A program made the translations under genes and the position numbers. Shown here one piece after another: positions 1 through 7,756 of a stretch of DNA of 64,000 nt. The stretch's first letter is position 1; every line of letters starts with the position of its first letter. Source of the DNA: an uncultured Erwinia sp. (GTDB lineage: Bacteria; Pseudomonadota; Gammaproteobacteria; Enterobacterales; Enterobacteriaceae). The DNA is taken from positions 11,214 through 75,213 of the forward strand of contig CAMIKG010000018.1 in NCBI GenBank assembly GCA_946221915.1. The letters are read 5' to 3'. Under the pieces are notes generated by a model. That model ran no database searches. It was not told where the DNA came from and saw only the letters and a program-made list of their open reading frames with translations.

Positions 1-83
1 TCACTCAGTACCGTGATCAGCACACAGCTCTGCCGCTGTTCGCGCAGACGGTGCAATACCGCAATCCAGTCATCATAAATCAT
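1..83 (-). CDS. xdhC: XdhC N-terminus (partial at left edge)
   Basis: Only the first 27 codons are in the window, beginning MIYDDWIAVLHRLREQR and running off the left edge. XdhC-type proteins bind the molybdenum cofactor and mediate its sulfuration and insertion into xanthine dehydrogenase. The call rests on position: the start codon overlaps the end of xdhB by 11 bp, and xdhA-xdhB-xdhC is a common order. The N-terminal residues fit the XdhC family, but the diagnostic region is outside the window. Confidence 0.7.
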   Translation of the reverse strand, partial: MIYDDWIAVLHRLREQRQSCVLITVLS

Positions 84-2436
84 CGCTGACCTCCGTCATG
101 CGCTGCACGCCCCAGAAGACGCGCTCCGGTGTCGCGGGCGCATCCAGTTGCGGATGGCGACGATAATCCGCCACGCTGGCCACCGCGTCCTGCAACGCGC
201 ACCACGCGGCAATGCCCAGCATAAACGGCGGCTCGCCGACCGCTTTCGAATGGAATACCGTGTCCTGCGGGTTTTGGCGCTTTTCCAGCAGGCTGACGCG
301 CAGATCGGCGGGCACATCGCTGATGGCCGGGATTTTGTAGCTGGCGGGACCATCCGTCATTAATCTGCCCTGCGCATTCCACACTAGCTCTTCACAGGTC
401 AGCCAGCCAGCGCCCTGCACAAAACCGCCTTCAACCTGACCGATGTCAATCGCCGGATTCAGCGATGCGCCGACATCATGCAGAATATCGGCGCGCAGCA
501 GGCGATATTCGCCGGTCAGGGTGTCGATCACCACTTCACAGCAGGCCGCACCATAAGCAAAGTAGTAGAACGGTTTGCCGCGTCCGGCCTGACGATCGTA
601 ATGAATGCCCGGCACCCGATAGTAGCCGGTGGCGGAGAGCGGCACCTGATGCAACCAGCCAAGCTGCGCCACCTCCGCAAAGCGGTAAAGTTTCGCGCCT
701 GCGCGCACCGTGCCATTGCGAAACAACACCGCGCTGGCGTCACACTGATGCAGCTCGCACAGCATGGCCGTCAGCCGGTCGCGCAAAATCTGCGCGGCGT
801 TCTGCGCCGCCTTACCGTTAAGATCGCTGCCGCTGGAGGCCGCGGTTGGCGAGGTATTGGGCACCTTGCCGGTGTCCGTAGCCGTGATGTGAATCTGATC
901 GACGTCAATCTGCAGCACTTCCGCGACAATCTGCGCCACCTTGGTGTTAAGTCCCTGCCCCATCTCCGTGCCGCCATGGTTAAGCTGAACGGTGCCGTCG
1001 CTGTAAATCAGGATCAGTGCGCCAGCCTGGTTGAGAAAACTGGAGGTGAAAGAGATACCAAATTTCACCGGGGTCAGCGCCAGACCGCGCTTCAGGTAAG
1101 GGCTGTCCGCGTTGAAACGGCGAATCTCCGCGCGCCGGGCGAGATAGTCGCTGCTGGCTTCCAGCTGCGCAGTGATCTCCGGCAGCAGGTTATCCTCCAC
1201 CTGCTGGTGGTAATGAGTAATGTTACGTTCGGTTTTACCGTAATAGTTACGCTTGCGCAGCTCCAGCGGATCCAGCCCGGTTTCACGCGCAATGTGATCC
1301 ATAATCTGTTCAATCGCCACCATGCCCTGCGGCCCGCCAAAGCCGCGATACGCGGTGTTGGACGCGATGTTGGTTCGACAGCGGTAGCCCGTAATGCGCG
1401 CATCGCCGAGGTAGTAAGCGTTGTCAGCGTGAAACATCGCGCGATCGACAATCGAGCCGCTGAGGTCGAGCGAGTAACCGCAGTTACCTGCCAGATCAAT
1501 TTTCACCCCACAAAAACGCCCGTCATCATCAAACCCGACATCGTAACGCACGAAGAACGGGTGGCGCTTGCCGGTCATACGCATATCATCGCGCCGCGCC
1601 AGACGCATTTTCGCCGGTCGCCCGCAGAGACGCGCCGCCACGGCGCACAGGCAGGCCACGCCCGCCGCCTGCGTCTCCTTACCGCCAAAGCCACCGCCCA
1701 TGCGGCGCATATCAATGGTGACTTTATTCATCGTCAGCCCCATCACCTGCGCCACCAGTTTTTGCACTTCTGTCGGGTTTTGCGTGGAGGAGAACACCTG
1801 CAAACTGTGGTCTTCGCCGGGGATCACCAGGGCTATCTGGGTTTCGAGATAAAAATGTTCCTGACCACCGATATGAAATTGACCCTGAACACGATGCGGC
1901 GCACGCGCCAGCGCCGCGTCGGCATCGCCGCGCTGATGCACATGCGCCTCCTGCACAAAGCTGCCACACGCCAGCGCCTGCTCCACATCCAGCAGCGGTG
2001 TTAATACCTCATAGTCAATCATCGCCGCTTCAGCGCCGAGACGCGCCGCTTCCGGCGTATCCGCCACCACCACCAAAATCACCTGACCGGCATACTCCAC
2101 CTTATCCTGCGCCAGCAGCGGGTCACCGGGTTCCAGCGGCCCCACATCGTTAATGCCCGGCACATCCTGCCAGGTCAGGACACGCACCACACCGGGCGTG
2201 GCGTAACAGGGCTGCAGATCCATGGCGACGATACGCGCGTGGGCATGCTCGCTCAGACGCGGGCAGAGATGCAGCGTGCCCGGCAGTTCCGGCTTGTCGT
2301 CAATATACAGCGCATCGCCAGCAACGTGTTTGGCGGCGCTTTCGTGTTTATTGCTGCGCCCGACGCCGCTCTGCAGGCTGGCGGCGGACTGCGCAGCAAT
2401 AGCGGCTTCACTCAGGGCAGGCCGGTTATGAGACAT
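73..2436 (-). CDS. xdhB: Xanthine dehydrogenase, molybdopterin-binding subunit
   Basis: Large catalytic subunit of xanthine dehydrogenase, hydroxylating hypoxanthine and xanthine to urate at the molybdenum cofactor in the cytoplasm. The 787-aa protein shows the family's cofactor-contacting stretches: RMGGGFGGKE, AYRGFGGPQG, and near the C-terminus VGEPPFMLG with the glutamate expected to be catalytic. I chose the start at MSHNRPALSE because GGAGG sits just upstream; the open frame continues further up but only overlaps xdhA. It overlaps xdhA by 11 bp and xdhC by 11 bp, so the three subunits are translationally coupled. Length is normal for the bacterial two-subunit (XdhA/XdhB) type. Confidence 0.95.
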   Translation of the reverse strand: MSHNRPALSEAAIAAQSAASLQSGVGRSNKHESAAKHVAGDALYIDDKPELPGTLHLCPRLSEHAHARIVAMDLQPCYATPGVVRVLTWQDVPGINDVGPLEPGDPLLAQDKVEYAGQVILVVVADTPEAARLGAEAAMIDYEVLTPLLDVEQALACGSFVQEAHVHQRGDADAALARAPHRVQGQFHIGGQEHFYLETQIALVIPGEDHSLQVFSSTQNPTEVQKLVAQVMGLTMNKVTIDMRRMGGGFGGKETQAAGVACLCAVAARLCGRPAKMRLARRDDMRMTGKRHPFFVRYDVGFDDDGRFCGVKIDLAGNCGYSLDLSGSIVDRAMFHADNAYYLGDARITGYRCRTNIASNTAYRGFGGPQGMVAIEQIMDHIARETGLDPLELRKRNYYGKTERNITHYHQQVEDNLLPEITAQLEASSDYLARRAEIRRFNADSPYLKRGLALTPVKFGISFTSSFLNQAGALILIYSDGTVQLNHGGTEMGQGLNTKVAQIVAEVLQIDVDQIHITATDTGKVPNTSPTAASSGSDLNGKAAQNAAQILRDRLTAMLCELHQCDASAVLFRNGTVRAGAKLYRFAEVAQLGWLHQVPLSATGYYRVPGIHYDRQAGRGKPFYYFAYGAACCEVVIDTLTGEYRLLRADILHDVGASLNPAIDIGQVEGGFVQGAGWLTCEELVWNAQGRLMTDGPASYKIPAISDVPADLRVSLLEKRQNPQDTVFHSKAVGEPPFMLGIAAWCALQDAVASVADYRRHPQLDAPATPERVFWGVQRMTEVSDDL

Positions 2437-3868
2437 AGCGTGATACCTCCGTGACAGCGAGTTCACCGTGATGGCGTAAGACATAGCGGCGCAGCAGATT
2501 CGCCGCCACGGTAAGGCGATAGGCCGCACTGGCACGGAAATCGCTCAGCGGCTGAAAATCCTCTGCCAGCGCATGGCAGGCCTGTTCCACACTGGCAATC
2601 GTCAGCGGCTGACCTATCAGCGCTGCCTCGCAGGCGTAAGCCCGTTTCGGCGTCGCCGCCAGCCCGCCATAAGCGATATATGCTGCGCTGATTCGTCCCT
2701 CTGCCAGATGCACATTAAACGCGCCTGACACCGCCGAAATATCATCATCCAGCCGTTTCGCTACTTTCCAGGCGGCAAAATCGGCTGACACGCCCTGCTT
2801 CGGGATCAGTATGCTGTGAATAAACTCCCCCTCTTCCAGCCGCGTCTGGCGATAGCCGGTAAAAAACTGATCCAGAGGCAGCTCACGCAGCCGTGCTCCC
2901 CGCTGCAGACGCAGCGAGGCATTTAACGCCAGCAACAGCGGTGAGCTATCGCCAACCGGTGAAGCATTGGCGAGGTTACCGCCCAGCGTGCCCTGATGAC
3001 GCACCTGCAGTGAGGCAAATCGCTGCAGTATGTCGCTGAACGCCGGGATACGCGATGCAAGAAACTGCGCACAATGGTCGAGCGATGCCGCCGCACCCAG
3101 CTGAAAATCACTGTCGTTCTCTGCGCACTGCTTCAGCTCAGCGACATGTTCCAGCGCGATCAGCTGCGGCAGCGCCTGATAGTGTTGCGTGATGCTCAGG
3201 CTGAGATCGGTACCGCCCGCCACCAGCTTCGCCTGCGGGTATTGCAGATAAACCTGCGCCAGTTGCGCCACACTTTTCGGCATAAAGCAGCGGTTTACAC
3301 CGTCCGTTAACTCATCCGGCTCATCGTTTTGCAGCGCCTGCAGCCGCCGGACAATGTCCGCTTCCTGTTGATCAAAACTGTCGGATGACGGCTGTGCGCA
3401 TAATTGTTGTGCCGCCTCGACAATCGGACGGTAGCCGGTACAGCGGCAGAGATTGCCCGCCAGCGCCTGCTCAATCTGATGGCGATGTTTATCTCCGTCC
3501 TGTTTTTGCAGACAGAACAGCGACATCACAAAGCCAGGCGTACAGAAGCCACACTGCGAGGCATGGCAGTCGACCATCGCCTGCTGCACCGGATGCAGCG
3601 CCGTACCCTGACGCAGATCTTCCACCGTGATCAGCTGCCTGCCCTGCAATGTGCTGACCAGCGTGAGGCAACTGTTCACTGTTTCATACCTGATCCGCCC
3701 TGCTACCACCCGCCCCAGCGTCACCGTACAGGCGCCACAATCGCCCGATGCGCACCCCTCTTTCGTGCCGCAGCGCTGACGCCGGCGGCGCAGGTAATTC
3801 AGCAGGGTAAGATTCGGGTCAAGATGTGCCTCTTTAATAAGCGTGTTATTCAGCAGGAATTGAATCAT
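2426..3868 (-). CDS. xdhA: Xanthine dehydrogenase, FeS/FAD subunit
   Basis: Small subunit (480 aa) carrying electrons from the Mo centre through two [2Fe-2S] clusters to FAD and NAD+. Residues 1-75 form a plant-ferredoxin-like domain with cluster cysteines C39, C44, C47 and C67. Residues 80-155 form the second [2Fe-2S] domain with C106, C109, C141 and C143 (QCGFC and CRCTGYRP). Residues about 180-470 are the FAD-binding and CO-dehydrogenase-flavoprotein-like regions (VAGGTDLSL, TLGGNLANASPVGDS). It is the first gene of the xdh operon, with 391 bp of noncoding sequence upstream. All expected cluster ligands are present, so it should be functional. Confidence 0.95.
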   Translation of the reverse strand: MIQFLLNNTLIKEAHLDPNLTLLNYLRRRRQRCGTKEGCASGDCGACTVTLGRVVAGRIRYETVNSCLTLVSTLQGRQLITVEDLRQGTALHPVQQAMVDCHASQCGFCTPGFVMSLFCLQKQDGDKHRHQIEQALAGNLCRCTGYRPIVEAAQQLCAQPSSDSFDQQEADIVRRLQALQNDEPDELTDGVNRCFMPKSVAQLAQVYLQYPQAKLVAGGTDLSLSITQHYQALPQLIALEHVAELKQCAENDSDFQLGAAASLDHCAQFLASRIPAFSDILQRFASLQVRHQGTLGGNLANASPVGDSSPLLLALNASLRLQRGARLRELPLDQFFTGYRQTRLEEGEFIHSILIPKQGVSADFAAWKVAKRLDDDISAVSGAFNVHLAEGRISAAYIAYGGLAATPKRAYACEAALIGQPLTIASVEQACHALAEDFQPLSDFRASAAYRLTVAANLLRRYVLRHHGELAVTEVSRYVS

Positions 3869-4259
3869 GTGATTACCTCTTCCACAGGGCCATATAATGG
3901 CGTCAAAAAGCGCGCTCCCTGAGTTGTTATGGCTGATATTCAGAACAGTGTGAGTGGCGAGAGGAATATTAAGGTCCGGTTATCGGGCAGAATCAGAGAT
4001 AAATTTGCACCGCGACGTTCGTCAGACCAGAAATTCATCCTGCAGACAGGTTAAATAAAGCAAGTAACGTGCCAGATAAAAAGGAAGCGGAAGCGAGGCA
4101 AGATATTTATTTGCGGCAGCAACGGTTTGTCTGGGCAAACGAATGCGCAAACGGTTGCCAGGATAAATAATAAATTCCCGCCTGAAATACGTGAGAATAA
4201 AATAGCCTCGTGCAACAGATGATTGACCCGGGTGCACTCAAATTGTGCAGCCCGGGGCT
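3869..4259. other. Intergenic region upstream of xdhA
   Basis: This 391-bp stretch lies upstream of xdhA and downstream of pncC, both on the minus strand. It should hold the xdh promoter and the end of the pncC transcript. Short open frames exist here, but none has a convincing ribosome binding site or family resemblance. I see no clear operator or terminator. Confidence 0.4.
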
Positions 4260-4760
4260 TCACGGCGATGTGGATTGCCGCAACAGGCGATTCAGTTCCT
4301 TCAGACTGTACAGCGCCGCCTGGCGCACCACCTCTTCGCTGTCGCCCGCGAAGTGTTTGCTGCAGGTGTGCAATTGATTGTCGTGCAGACACCATGCGAA
4401 CCACACGGTGCCCGCGGGTGTGCCGTCTTCACCGCCATCCGGCCCCGCATAACCGCTTACCGCGATACTGAGATCGTCGCCAGAGAGTTTTTTCGCGCCC
4501 GCCGCCATCTCCCTGACCGCTGGTTCGCTGACAGCAGTATAACGATCGAGCGTGTCATCACTGACGCCCAGAATGCGGTGTTTAGCCTGGTTGGTATAGG
4601 TGATAAAACCACTGCTGTAGAAACGGCTGCTGTCGCTGGCGGCAGCAAGTGCAGCCCCCACCCAGCCAGAGGTACAGGATTCAGCGGTGGTGATGGTCCA
4701 GCCACGCGTTAACAGGACTTTACTCAGTTCTGATGCGGCCTTAATCAGTTCTTCGTCCAT
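4260..4760 (-). CDS. PncC/CinA C-terminal-type NMN amidohydrolase (YdeJ-like)
   Basis: A 166-aa stand-alone CinA C-terminal domain. The family (PncC) deamidates nicotinamide mononucleotide to nicotinate mononucleotide in pyridine-nucleotide salvage; E. coli has two such proteins, PncC and YdeJ. Visible motifs are TTAESCTSG with the expected nucleophilic Ser near residue 30, TYTNQAKHRILGV around 55-67, and SGYAGPDGG near 105. The length matches the family (about 160-170 aa). I cannot tell whether it corresponds to PncC or to the poorly characterised YdeJ, so I leave the symbol empty. It is monocistronic, on the same strand as xdh. Confidence 0.85.
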   Translation of the reverse strand: MDEELIKAASELSKVLLTRGWTITTAESCTSGWVGAALAAASDSSRFYSSGFITYTNQAKHRILGVSDDTLDRYTAVSEPAVREMAAGAKKLSGDDLSIAVSGYAGPDGGEDGTPAGTVWFAWCLHDNQLHTCSKHFAGDSEEVVRQAALYSLKELNRLLRQSTSP

Positions 4761-4864
4761 TGTCAGGTTCTCTGGGGAGCAAAGAAATAACTATAGCAGC
4801 AAGGGGGAACGGCGGGCGTCATTGTAAAAGCCAGTGTCCGCAAAGGGTTCGAGTGCGGCAGGCG

Positions 4865-4907
4865 ACAATAAATAAGCACCATCAGACGGATGTGCCTGAT
4901 GATGCTT
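4865..4907 (-). terminator. Rho-independent terminator of the small gene upstream
   Basis: A 12-bp stem with one mismatch (arms 4874-4885 and 4896-4907, 10-nt loop), read on the minus strand and followed by an ATTTATT tract. It lies 19 bp past the stop of the gene at 4926-5261. Confidence 0.6.
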
Positions 4908-4925
4908 AAAGCTTATGAGCCGGTG

Positions 4926-5261
4926 TTAAACGTTCTTAACCACAAACTCCTCCACTCCGCAAATACTCTCGACCATAATGGCGCAGTGAATGGTGACATC
5001 AAGATCTTTCACGCCATACTTTTGCAGAACCGGAATAAATACAGCCTCGATATTCTCTTTCACCTGCGACTTTTTGCCGCAGTCGCCCGACGCTGTAATA
5101 TCCATTGCACCGAAAAAGGTGGTTTCCACATTTCTCAGTTTTTTCCAGCAGGTCAGCGCTGCGATTTCGCGGCGCACTCTGTCTGCTTTTTCCTTAATCA
5201 GACTATCAATAGTGGCGCATCTATTTGTCACTGAATAAGTTAATAAAAAATCCTTTTCCAT
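4926..5261 (-). CDS. Hypothetical protein (111 aa)
   Basis: A 111-aa protein I do not recognise. It starts MEKDFLLTYSVTNRC, has no signal peptide or membrane segment, contains five cysteines and is rich in Lys, Glu and Val, so it is probably a small cytosolic protein. A GGAAGAAA-type ribosome binding site precedes the ATG, and a terminator hairpin follows the stop, which supports a real single-gene unit. It lies between the PncC-like gene and the RiPP cluster; nothing links it functionally to either. Confidence 0.6.
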   Translation of the reverse strand: MEKDFLLTYSVTNRCATIDSLIKEKADRVRREIAALTCWKKLRNVETTFFGAMDITASGDCGKKSQVKENIEAVFIPVLQKYGVKDLDVTIHCAIMVESICGVEEFVVKNV

Positions 5262-5500
5262 TTCTTCTTTCCTGATTAATTAACAGAGGTTGCAGTTATC
5301 GACCACGTCTATAGCTGTACGCCTTAAGCGTATCATCCAGCTTAAAGCCAGATGTACTGAAAAAATAGAGGCCAATGAAAATATCTTTTTTAATGCAGGC
5401 TTTAAATAGAAAAGAAATGATTATATGAATAACTAAATCAGTACACATCGCAAATGAAATTTTAATTAATAATTTAATTAATTTATTAATTAAAATTAAA

Positions 5501-5536
5501 TCAGATAACCTGTTTAATTTGTCTCATCGCGTGCAT
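5501..5536 (-). CDS. Possible 11-codon leader ORF
   Basis: Eleven codons (MHAMRQIKQVI) with AAGGAGGAG directly upstream, giving a rather short 3-nt spacing from GGAGG to the first ATG, or 12 nt to the second in-frame ATG. The near-perfect Shine-Dalgarno in an otherwise noncoding AT-rich region is the only evidence. It could be a leader peptide for the gene at 4926, but it lies about 240 bp upstream of that start. Confidence 0.2.
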   Translation of the reverse strand: MHAMRQIKQVI

Positions 5537-5600
5537 ACTCCTCCTTAACACTTTGCATAACGATATTGTTAACCGTGAAGCGATAACTTTTATTCAGCAT

Positions 5601-5622
5601 CAGCGCCTGTTAACAGGCGCTG
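5601..5622 (-). terminator. Perfect hairpin past the end of the RiPP operon
   Basis: Nine-bp perfect arms (CAGCGCCTG / CAGGCGCTG) around TTAA, 34 bp downstream of the last stop codon of the long minus-strand operon. There is no U-run directly after it, so it may stabilise the 3' end rather than terminate by itself. Confidence 0.4.
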
Positions 5623-5655
5623 CACTAAAATGTCAGGAACCTGAATACGACAGCG

Positions 5656-7350
5656 CTACACTGCCAACGCAGCCAGCAACGCCAGCACCGGACGCCGGAA
5701 ATCGAAATGCCAGCGCACCCAGTTGAGCGGCGATTCAGATAAGGCCTGCGAAAGCTGACTGGCGTCAGTAAACTCCTGCGCGTGCTGTTGCTGCACGAAG
5801 CGGTAACGGCCCGTTTGCGGCAGCCAGCTAATGTGAATATCGCTCAGTCTGAGCAGAGTGAGCTCATTTTCTGCCGGTGCTTCAGCAAAAGCAAAATCCA
5901 TCACCCCGGTTAACTCATTCATCATTCCAGCGACATCATCCGTCTCCGGCTGACAACTATCATGCACCGCCAGGTAGACACGACTGCGCCAGAACAGGGG
6001 AGAAAATGCACTCCGTCGCCATGCGCGTAACAGGCAACAACGCTGGTGCTGCGCCAGATTCAGCTGGATCCCCCTCGCCTGCGCCTGCCGCCAGTCAGCC
6101 TGCACCAGTGCATCCAGCGCCTGCTGCTCTGGTGTGCGTTCTGCGGCCTGAAGTCCGGCATATGCGCGCAGCATCAGTTCAGTGAAACCATCGTCCTGTT
6201 GTGTTTCATCCACGGCGTCAGTAAATGGCAGCGGGTTACTGTTGATGCGTTTGCTCAGCGCCGTACACCAGATGACTGCAGCGGCGGCGGCAGTGGTCTG
6301 GGCATACTGTAACCCGCTCTGCACCAGCAGCGCTTCCTGATACGCACGCTGCCAGCTCAGATCATAATGGCGCAGCCCGCCACCAAGCGTCACATAGCGC
6401 TGATTGTATTTGTTATAGAAGTGCAGTACCTCATGGGCGAAATCGGGTGGCGCAAAGCTCTCCTGTAAAAAAGGCAGACGCTGGGGAGTGATACGCTGAT
6501 TGACGCCAAGCGGCAGCGTTGAGGTCTGGGAAAGATCGAGCCAGCGACCATCAACGCCTACATTCGATGGCGTCAGCGCACCATGCTTCAGCCTGCTGGC
6601 TCTGGCCCAGGCAAGCTGCTTCGCACTGCTGCCGAGAAAGCTCAGCAATAAGTTTTCAACAGCGCTGTCACCCCGTCCGCTGGACATTAGCTTTTGCATC
6701 ACCCGTCGCATGCGCTGAGTATCCGCCATCACTTTTCGCTGATGCGGCCGCGGTGTAAATTCCTGCGCGGGCAAGAAATGGCCGAGTCGCAGGCACGCTT
6801 CACGTACCAGTATGCCGCCAGCGCCACTGTGGTAGTAGTCCTGTTCGGGGTCGCGGTAGTGGATCGTCAGCCCGCTATCAATGATGCCGTAGACCGTTAC
6901 GCTACCTGACGGCAGCATACGGGAAACCAGCTGCGCATAAATGGCATCGACAACCGCGTGCTCCAGATAGAATGCGCCGTAGCCATGCCTCCTGTCAGTG
7001 GTGGCGCCAACATACATATTGGGGCCAATGCCTTTTAACTGCACACCGCGCAGATTACCTGCTCTCGCACCACCGCCATTCGCTGCCCCGCCATCGCCGC
7101 CATACGCTTCGGCATACATGGTGGCTGCAGTGTGCAAATCAAAATGATCTGCCGGAAAAGAGTCACCGCCAGGAATCGCATAGCCCCAAAGGTTTGCCAT
7201 GGTTTCGCCATTCCACGGCAGGCCTTCCTGCGCGATATATTCAGGGATCTGATCGGGGTTGTACCACAGCGTGCGCGCTTTACTGATACGCCAGCTGGTA
7301 AAAGGCTCTTTCACGATCGCCGCAGACCATGCCGCAATGGAACTAGTCAT
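5656..7350 (-). CDS. SelO-like (pseudokinase-fold) protein, RiPP cluster tailoring candidate
   Basis: A 564-aa protein, last gene of the RiPP operon, overlapping the HlyC-like gene by 8 bp. Residues about 75-110 (MYAEAYGGDGG, then VQLKGIGPNMY) recall the glycine-rich and QLKGAG-TPY regions of SelO/YdiU protein AMP transferases, and HGALTPSNVGVDGRWLDLS recalls the SelO HG-x-N-x-D catalytic segment. The overall match is weak and by eye. In class IIb microcin systems an HlyC-like protein (MceI/MchD) works with a larger partner (MceJ/MchC) to attach a C-terminal modification; the pairing of a small HlyC-like and a large protein is the same here, though I cannot confirm homology. The role is probably tailoring or self-protection. 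Confidence 0.5.
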   Translation of the reverse strand: MTSSIAAWSAAIVKEPFTSWRISKARTLWYNPDQIPEYIAQEGLPWNGETMANLWGYAIPGGDSFPADHFDLHTAATMYAEAYGGDGGAANGGGARAGNLRGVQLKGIGPNMYVGATTDRRHGYGAFYLEHAVVDAIYAQLVSRMLPSGSVTVYGIIDSGLTIHYRDPEQDYYHSGAGGILVREACLRLGHFLPAQEFTPRPHQRKVMADTQRMRRVMQKLMSSGRGDSAVENLLLSFLGSSAKQLAWARASRLKHGALTPSNVGVDGRWLDLSQTSTLPLGVNQRITPQRLPFLQESFAPPDFAHEVLHFYNKYNQRYVTLGGGLRHYDLSWQRAYQEALLVQSGLQYAQTTAAAAAVIWCTALSKRINSNPLPFTDAVDETQQDDGFTELMLRAYAGLQAAERTPEQQALDALVQADWRQAQARGIQLNLAQHQRCCLLRAWRRSAFSPLFWRSRVYLAVHDSCQPETDDVAGMMNELTGVMDFAFAEAPAENELTLLRLSDIHISWLPQTGRYRFVQQQHAQEFTDASQLSQALSESPLNWVRWHFDFRRPVLALLAALAV

Positions 7351-7756
7351 GATTCCCCCGACGCATCACACGATAAAGACGCGGCTGTTGCCCGTGACGC
7401 CATGCCGCGAGTTGCGGCATACGTCGGCAAATGGGGCGAAGTAATTTCTGTAATCCTGCGCGCCACTCAGGTAACACCACCACATCCATTGGCAGTAACA
7501 CCAGCCCTTCACGCCATTCGCTGAGATAGCGCGGAGGTTGCTGGCGCTGCAACATGCGCCAGCCATCACGGTTAATGGCCGCCCAGGTGACATAGCCAAT
7601 CAGACTCTCCTGATCATCATGCAGCAGATGATAGTTGCCAGCCCTTACGGCAAACAGCAAATTGCGGCTCTGTTCAGCACTGGTTTCAAGTTGCACGGTA
7701 GTGCGCAGGGCATACATCTTGCCCAGCACGGCATAGCGCTCTTCGGAATTTTCCAT
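7343..7756 (-). CDS. HlyC-family acyltransferase-like protein, catalytic His apparently lost
   Basis: A 137-aa protein that lines up by eye with HlyC/RTX-toxin lysine acyltransferases: VLGKMYAL with VLGHVSWL, the block FAVRAGNYHLL with PAIRANQYALL, IGYVTWAAIN with VAYCSWANLS, and LPMDVVVLPEW with WFIDWIAPFG, so the conserved Asp is kept. At the position of the essential His (S-P-L-H in HlyC) the sequence reads T-T-V-Q-L, so the His appears absent. It is sandwiched by overlaps between an ABC permease and the SelO-like gene. It may acylate the peptide with an altered mechanism, or act as a non-catalytic partner. The precursor contains no Lys, so classical lysine acylation of it is excluded. Confidence 0.65.
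   Translation of the reverse strand: MENSEERYAVLGKMYALRTTVQLETSAEQSRNLLFAVRAGNYHLLHDDQESLIGYVTWAAINRDGWRMLQRQQPPRYLSEWREGLVLLPMDVVVLPEWRAGLQKLLRPICRRMPQLAAWRHGQQPRLYRVMRRGNHD

Larger units (their letters stand above)
5262..5655. other. AT-rich intergenic region
   Basis: This 394-bp gap separates the last gene of the RiPP cluster from the small protein at 4926. Bases about 5440-5520 are almost pure A/T with overlapping TTAATTAA units, typical of an island boundary or a silenced promoter (inference). It also holds a very short ORF (5501-5536) and a palindrome (5601-5622), listed separately. Confidence 0.5.

Noticed and set aside
478..2004. 508-codon open frame on the plus strand
   Set aside because: It is antisense to xdhB, which has all family motifs; the antisense protein has no recognisable domain.
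4022..4404. Overlapping minus-strand open frames next to pncC
   Set aside because: No ribosome binding site or family match; one runs antisense or out of frame with pncC.
4800..4872. GGGTTCGAGT stretch resembling a tRNA T-loop
   Set aside because: No cloverleaf or acceptor stem can be formed around it.
5656..7756. Siderophore microcin (class IIb) cluster
   Set aside because: Only the HlyC-like plus large-partner pair is suggestive; there is no glucosyltransferase, esterase or class II precursor, and the rest of the operon is azole/LanB-type.
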